Source: Sphingomonadaceae bacterium (GTDB lineage Bacteria; Pseudomonadota; Alphaproteobacteria; Sphingomonadales; Sphingomonadaceae). From it: a stretch of 64,000 bases of DNA. Made by a program: the position numbers and the translations under genes. Position 1 is the stretch's first letter. Every line of letters starts with the position of its first letter. The notes below the pieces were generated by a model. The model was not told the DNA's origin. It saw nothing but the letters and a program-made list of their open reading frames with translations, and did not search any database. Shown here piece after piece: positions 60,061 to 64,000 of this stretch. The stretch lies in contig RFPL01000001.1 of NCBI GenBank assembly GCA_009926135.1, positions 372,001 through 436,000 of the forward strand, read 5' to 3'.

Positions 60061-60771
60061 TCAGGCGGCCTGCTTGACCTTCTCGACCGCGATGCTGACG
60101 CGGTTCTGGACCGGCGCGAAAGCTTCGTTGGCCAGCTTGACCAGGGCTTCCGAGCGCTTCGAACCCGTCGCCATGGCGGTGTCGAAGTTACGGCGCAGGA
60201 TTTCGCCCTGCAGCTTGAAGAAGTCAGCCGGCGACTTGACGGTGGCAAGTTCCTTGACGTCGGCGGTCATGGTTTCGAAACCGGTCTTGGCGTCTTCGAC
60301 ATAGACCTTGGTCAGGTCCTGCAGGCCAGCGGCCAGCACCTTGCCCGATTCGACCAGGGCTTCGACATTGCCCTTGGTGAATTCACCGGCATCGGCGAAC
60401 ACGGCAGTGCTCTTTTCCATGGCGGTCTTGGCGCGATCCTGGAGATCGGCAACGGCGTCCTTCACCTTGGCGGTGAAATCTTCGGCGGCTTGCTGGGTCT
60501 TGGCCATGATGGTGGTGTCCTTCGACTTGAGGGGAGCAGCCTTCGCGACCTTCTTGGCAGCTGGCTTGGCAATGGTCTTCGCCGCGACCTTCTTGGCCGG
60601 GGCGGGCTTGGCAATCTTCTTGGCAGCCGGCTTCTTCGGCGCGGCAACCTTCTTTGCGGGGGCGGCCGGAGCAGCCTTCGCTTCAGGGGCTGCAGCGGCA
60701 GCGGCATAAGCCTTCTCGGCCAGAACTTCGGCCTTAGCTTCGTCAATCTTGTTCACGGTGGCGTCGGCCAT
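60061..60771 (-). CDS. phasin family protein with N-terminal Lys/Ala/Pro-rich domain
   Basis: AAPAKKVAAPKKPAAKKIAKPAPAKKVAAKTIAKPAAKKVAKAAP followed by phasin domain MAKTQQAAEDFTAKVKDAVADLQ...FETMTADVKELATVKSPADFFKLQGEILRRNFD. Confidence 0.9.
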   Translation of the reverse strand: MADATVNKIDEAKAEVLAEKAYAAAAAAPEAKAAPAAPAKKVAAPKKPAAKKIAKPAPAKKVAAKTIAKPAAKKVAKAAPLKSKDTTIMAKTQQAAEDFTAKVKDAVADLQDRAKTAMEKSTAVFADAGEFTKGNVEALVESGKVLAAGLQDLTKVYVEDAKTGFETMTADVKELATVKSPADFFKLQGEILRRNFDTAMATGSKRSEALVKLANEAFAPVQNRVSIAVEKVKQAA

Positions 60772-60818
60772 CGGTTTGATCCTTCGCAGCGTGCCGGAAA
60801 CCCGATTCCAGCCTCATG

Positions 60819-60880
60819 TTGCAGTGCACAAAATAGATATTGCACTTGCGAAGTCAAGTGGGTTTTGTTGCAGTGCAGCA
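60819..60880 (-). promoter_or_regulatory. candidate PhaR-type operator repeats in the phasin promoter
   Basis: TTGCAGTGCA at 60819-60828 and 60868-60877, plus related TTGCACTTGC at 60840-60849. Confidence 0.5.
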
Positions 60881-60909
60881 AAAAATCGAAAGGGTTGCAA
60901 AACTGGAGG

Positions 60910-62772
60910 CTAGCGGGCCTTTACATAGCTTCCGGGGGCGTCCTCGATCACTGAATCGCCCTTACCTCCGGGCAGGCGCTTGCCGTTGGCTGGCACTTCA
61001 GCACTGCCCTGATCGCGCAGCCATTCGATCCAGTGCGGCCACCACGAACCCGGCGTTTCGGTTGCCCCCGCGATGAATTCGGCCAGGCTTTCGACCTCGG
61101 CCGGGTTGGTCCAGTACTGGTACTTCCTGGCTGCCGGCGGATTGACCACCCCGGCAATATGGCCGGAACCGGCCAGTAGAAAAGTCTTTGGCCCGCGCAA
61201 GTGGTGCATGATCTGCCAGACGCTGGCGGCGGGGGCGATATGGTCCTCGCGCCCGGCCTGGATGAAGGCCGGGGTCTGGATCCGCGTCAGGTCGATCGGG
61301 GTGCCGTCGGCTTCCAGCGCATCGGGCACGACCAGCTTGTTGTCGCGATAGAGCTCGGTGAGGTACTGGCGGTGCCACTTGGCCGGCAGGTTGGTAACAT
61401 CCCCGTTCCAGTGCAGCAGGTCAAAGGCCGGATAGTCGTCGCCCAGCAGGTAGTTCTTGACGACATAATTCCAAATGAGATCGTTGCCGCGCAGCAGGTT
61501 GAAGGTGGTCGCCATGTAGCGCCCATCCAGATAGCCGTGCTCCTGCGCGAGCTGCTCGACCACTTTTAATTGCTGGTCGTCGATGAAGATCTTGAGCTCG
61601 CCGGCCTGTTCGAAATCGACCTGAGCAGTGAAGAAGGTAGCGCTTTTGACCTTGTCCGCTTGCTTGCGGCGGGTCAGCACGGCCAAAGTGGCGGCGAGCG
61701 TGGTGCCAGCGACGCAATAGCCGATGGTGTGGACCGCCTTGACGCCCAGCCGCGCACGCACCGTGTCGATCGCCTCGATCTGGGCGCGGATGTAATCGTC
61801 CCAGACCAGGTCCACCATCGTCTCGTCCGCGCTCTTCCAAGAGACAACGAAGACCGTGACGCCCTGCTCCACCGCCCAGCGGATGAAGCTTTTTTCGGGC
61901 GTCAGGTCGAGGATGTAGAAGCGGTTGATCCACGGCGGGAAGATCACGAGCGGGGTTTCCAGCACCTTGTCGGTGGTCGGGCTGTACTGGATCAGTTGGA
62001 ACAGCGAGGTCTGGTAAACGACTTTGCCCGGGGTGGTTGCCAGGTTCTCGCCCAGCCGGAAGGCCTGCGGATCGACGTGGGTTAGCTGCCCCTTTTTCAG
62101 GTCGGCCAGCAGATGCTGCATGCCCTTGGCAAGGCTCTGCCCCTTGGTGGCGATGGCGCGCTCCAGCACTAGCGGGTTAGTGACCGGGAAGTGCGCCGGA
62201 CTAAGCGCGTCCACCAGCGTGCGCGCGGCAAAGCGCAGTTGATCCTGCTGGTGCGGATCGACGCCTTCGACCTGCTCGGCCAGCGCCAGGACCTGCTCGG
62301 CCAGCATCAGGTAAGTCTGATGGACAAGGGCAAAGAACGGCTGCTCGCGCCACTTGGGATCGGCAAAACGGCGGTCCTTGCGCGGCAGTTCGGGCGCTTC
62401 GCCAGCCGGCTTGCCGTCAATCCCGTATTGGCCAAGCACGGTCTGCCACAGCGCCATGCCATCGGCCCACAGCTTCTGCTGCACTTCGGGCCGGGTCAGC
62501 GGCAGGGCGCGGACCCAGCTTTCGTAGATGCCCAGCCAATTGCCGGGATCGGCCAGCGTGGCGGGGGCCTTGCCGGCCAGCGCCGCCGCCTGGTCCTGCG
62601 CGAATTCGAGCCACAGCGCCTGCATCGTCTGCAGCGCCGCAGCCCATTCGCCCAGCTCACCCTGCCGGATCCCGGCCGGGACCAGCTGGTCCCACAGCTT
62701 GAGCGGCTCGGCGAACATCGCGTCGAAGCTTTTGGTCAGATCGTCGTCGCGCATTGTGGTTTCCCGAGTCAT
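60910..62772 (-). CDS. phaC: class I poly(R)-hydroxyalkanoic acid synthase
   Basis: IFPPWINRFYILDLTPEKSFIRWAVEQGVTVFVVSWKSAD; GYCVAGTTLA lipase-like box; SGHIAGVVNPP. Confidence 0.97.
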   Translation of the reverse strand: MTRETTMRDDDLTKSFDAMFAEPLKLWDQLVPAGIRQGELGEWAAALQTMQALWLEFAQDQAAALAGKAPATLADPGNWLGIYESWVRALPLTRPEVQQKLWADGMALWQTVLGQYGIDGKPAGEAPELPRKDRRFADPKWREQPFFALVHQTYLMLAEQVLALAEQVEGVDPHQQDQLRFAARTLVDALSPAHFPVTNPLVLERAIATKGQSLAKGMQHLLADLKKGQLTHVDPQAFRLGENLATTPGKVVYQTSLFQLIQYSPTTDKVLETPLVIFPPWINRFYILDLTPEKSFIRWAVEQGVTVFVVSWKSADETMVDLVWDDYIRAQIEAIDTVRARLGVKAVHTIGYCVAGTTLAATLAVLTRRKQADKVKSATFFTAQVDFEQAGELKIFIDDQQLKVVEQLAQEHGYLDGRYMATTFNLLRGNDLIWNYVVKNYLLGDDYPAFDLLHWNGDVTNLPAKWHRQYLTELYRDNKLVVPDALEADGTPIDLTRIQTPAFIQAGREDHIAPAASVWQIMHHLRGPKTFLLAGSGHIAGVVNPPAARKYQYWTNPAEVESLAEFIAGATETPGSWWPHWIEWLRDQGSAEVPANGKRLPGGKGDSVIEDAPGSYVKAR

Positions 62773-62869
62773 CGGCTGACATCTTGCACCCTAACCGATT
62801 TGCAGTCAGGGCTTAAGCGTCTTACAGACGAATTCGCGACAATTCCGCCGCATTCACAAAGTCGAGGTC

Positions 62870-64000
62870 ATGGAAGAAGAGTTCTACCGCATGAAGCGCC
62901 TGCCGCCCTATGTCATTGCCGAAGTCAACGGCATGCGGGCAGAAGCGCGTGCCGCGGGCAAGGACATCATCGACCTTGGCATGGGCAACCCTGACCTGCC
63001 GCCGCCGGCCCACGTGATCGATAAGCTGTGCGAGGTTGCGCAGAAGGCTGACGCGCACGGTTATTCCGCCTCAAAGGGCATTCCCGGCATCCGCAAGGCT
63101 CAGGCCAATTATTACGCTCGCCGCTTCGGGGTAGAGGTCGATCCCGAGACCGAAGTGGTGATGACCATGGGCTCGAAGGAGGGCCTCGCCAGCCTCGCCA
63201 CCGCGATCACCGCGCCGGGCGACGTGGTGCTGGCACCCAACCCCAGCTACCCGATCCACACCTTTGGTTTCATCATTGCCGGGGCTACGATCCGCTCGGT
63301 CCCGACCACCCCGGACGAGCGCTATTGGGAGTCGCTCGAACGGGCGATGGCCTTCACCGTGCCGCGCCCGTCGATCCTGATCGTCAACTATCCCTCGAAC
63401 CCCACGGCTGAGACTGTCGACCTGGCGTTCTATGAGCGGCTGGTCGCCTGGGCGAAGGAAAACAAGGTCTGGATCCTGTCGGACCTGGCCTATTCCGAGC
63501 TTTATTACGACGGCAACCCGACCCCTTCGATCCTGCAGGTGCCTGGCGCCAAGGACGTGGCGATCGAGTTTACCTCGATGTCCAAGACTTTTTCCATGGC
63601 CGGCTGGCGAGTCGGCTTCGCGGTCGGCAACAAGCGGCTGATCGCCGCGCTGACCCGGGTGAAGAGCTACCTCGATTATGGAGCATTCACCCCGATCCAG
63701 GCGGCAGCCTGTGCAGCCCTTAACGGCCCGCAGGACATCGTCGAGATGAACCGGAACCTGTATCAGAAGCGCCGCGACGTGCTGGTCGAAAGCTTTGGCC
63801 GGGCCGGGTGGGAGATTCCCAGCCCCAAGGCCTCGATGTTCGCCTGGGCACCGCTACCGCCGGCGCTGAAAGACATGGGCAGCCTGGAATTTTCAAAGCA
63901 GCTGCTGACCCACGCCGAAGTCGCGGTTGCCCCGGGGGTCGGCTATGGCGAAGATGGCGAAGGCTATGTCCGGATCGCCATGGTGGAGAACGAGCAGCGG
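62870..64000 (+). CDS. pyridoxal-phosphate aminotransferase (AlaC/LL-DAP aminotransferase-like), partial at window end
   Basis: MEEEFYRMKRLPPYVIAEVNGMRAEARAAGKDIIDLGMGNPDLPPP...SKTFSMAGWRVGFAVGN; open to 64000. Confidence 0.9.
   Translation, partial: MEEEFYRMKRLPPYVIAEVNGMRAEARAAGKDIIDLGMGNPDLPPPAHVIDKLCEVAQKADAHGYSASKGIPGIRKAQANYYARRFGVEVDPETEVVMTMGSKEGLASLATAITAPGDVVLAPNPSYPIHTFGFIIAGATIRSVPTTPDERYWESLERAMAFTVPRPSILIVNYPSNPTAETVDLAFYERLVAWAKENKVWILSDLAYSELYYDGNPTPSILQVPGAKDVAIEFTSMSKTFSMAGWRVGFAVGNKRLIAALTRVKSYLDYGAFTPIQAAACAALNGPQDIVEMNRNLYQKRRDVLVESFGRAGWEIPSPKASMFAWAPLPPALKDMGSLEFSKQLLTHAEVAVAPGVGYGEDGEGYVRIAMVENEQR

Overview
This 64 kb window is a dense, GC-rich chromosomal segment from an alphaproteobacterium. 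Gene content and order look sphingomonad-like: ruvC/ruvA/ruvB with yebC, a GapR-like DUF2312 protein, lptF/lptG, PEPxxWA-CTERM protein, phaC/phasin, clpS. Most of it is core housekeeping: ald (partial), ftsK, pyk, ruvCAB, acnA, argB, folD, glmM, thiD, dinB, glpD, rlmE, ppx/gppA, lptFG, clpS, phaC and an alaC-type aminotransferase (partial), plus tRNA-Gly(GCC) and tRNA-Gln(CTG). I found no CRISPR array, IS element, integrase or prophage block. The strongest leads are: (i) an AraC-controlled catabolic cluster (CMD-like protein, BKACE, SDR, GFA, MFS) with a 7-bp direct repeat spaced exactly 21 bp in the divergent promoter; (ii) a Ser/Thr/Gly low-complexity secreted protein with a PEP-CTERM-like C-terminal anchor; (iii) a phasin with an N-terminal histone-H1-like Lys/Ala/Pro domain, a possible internal start, and TTGCAGTGCA repeats in its promoter that resemble PhaR operators; (iv) leader hairpins that would sequester the ribosome-binding site upstream of a queuosine-precursor transporter and of a YbjQ-like gene; (v) a ruv operon interrupted by an AT-richer DUF6188-like gene, with ruvC apparently starting at CTG. 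All family calls are by eye from translated motifs; no database search was run.
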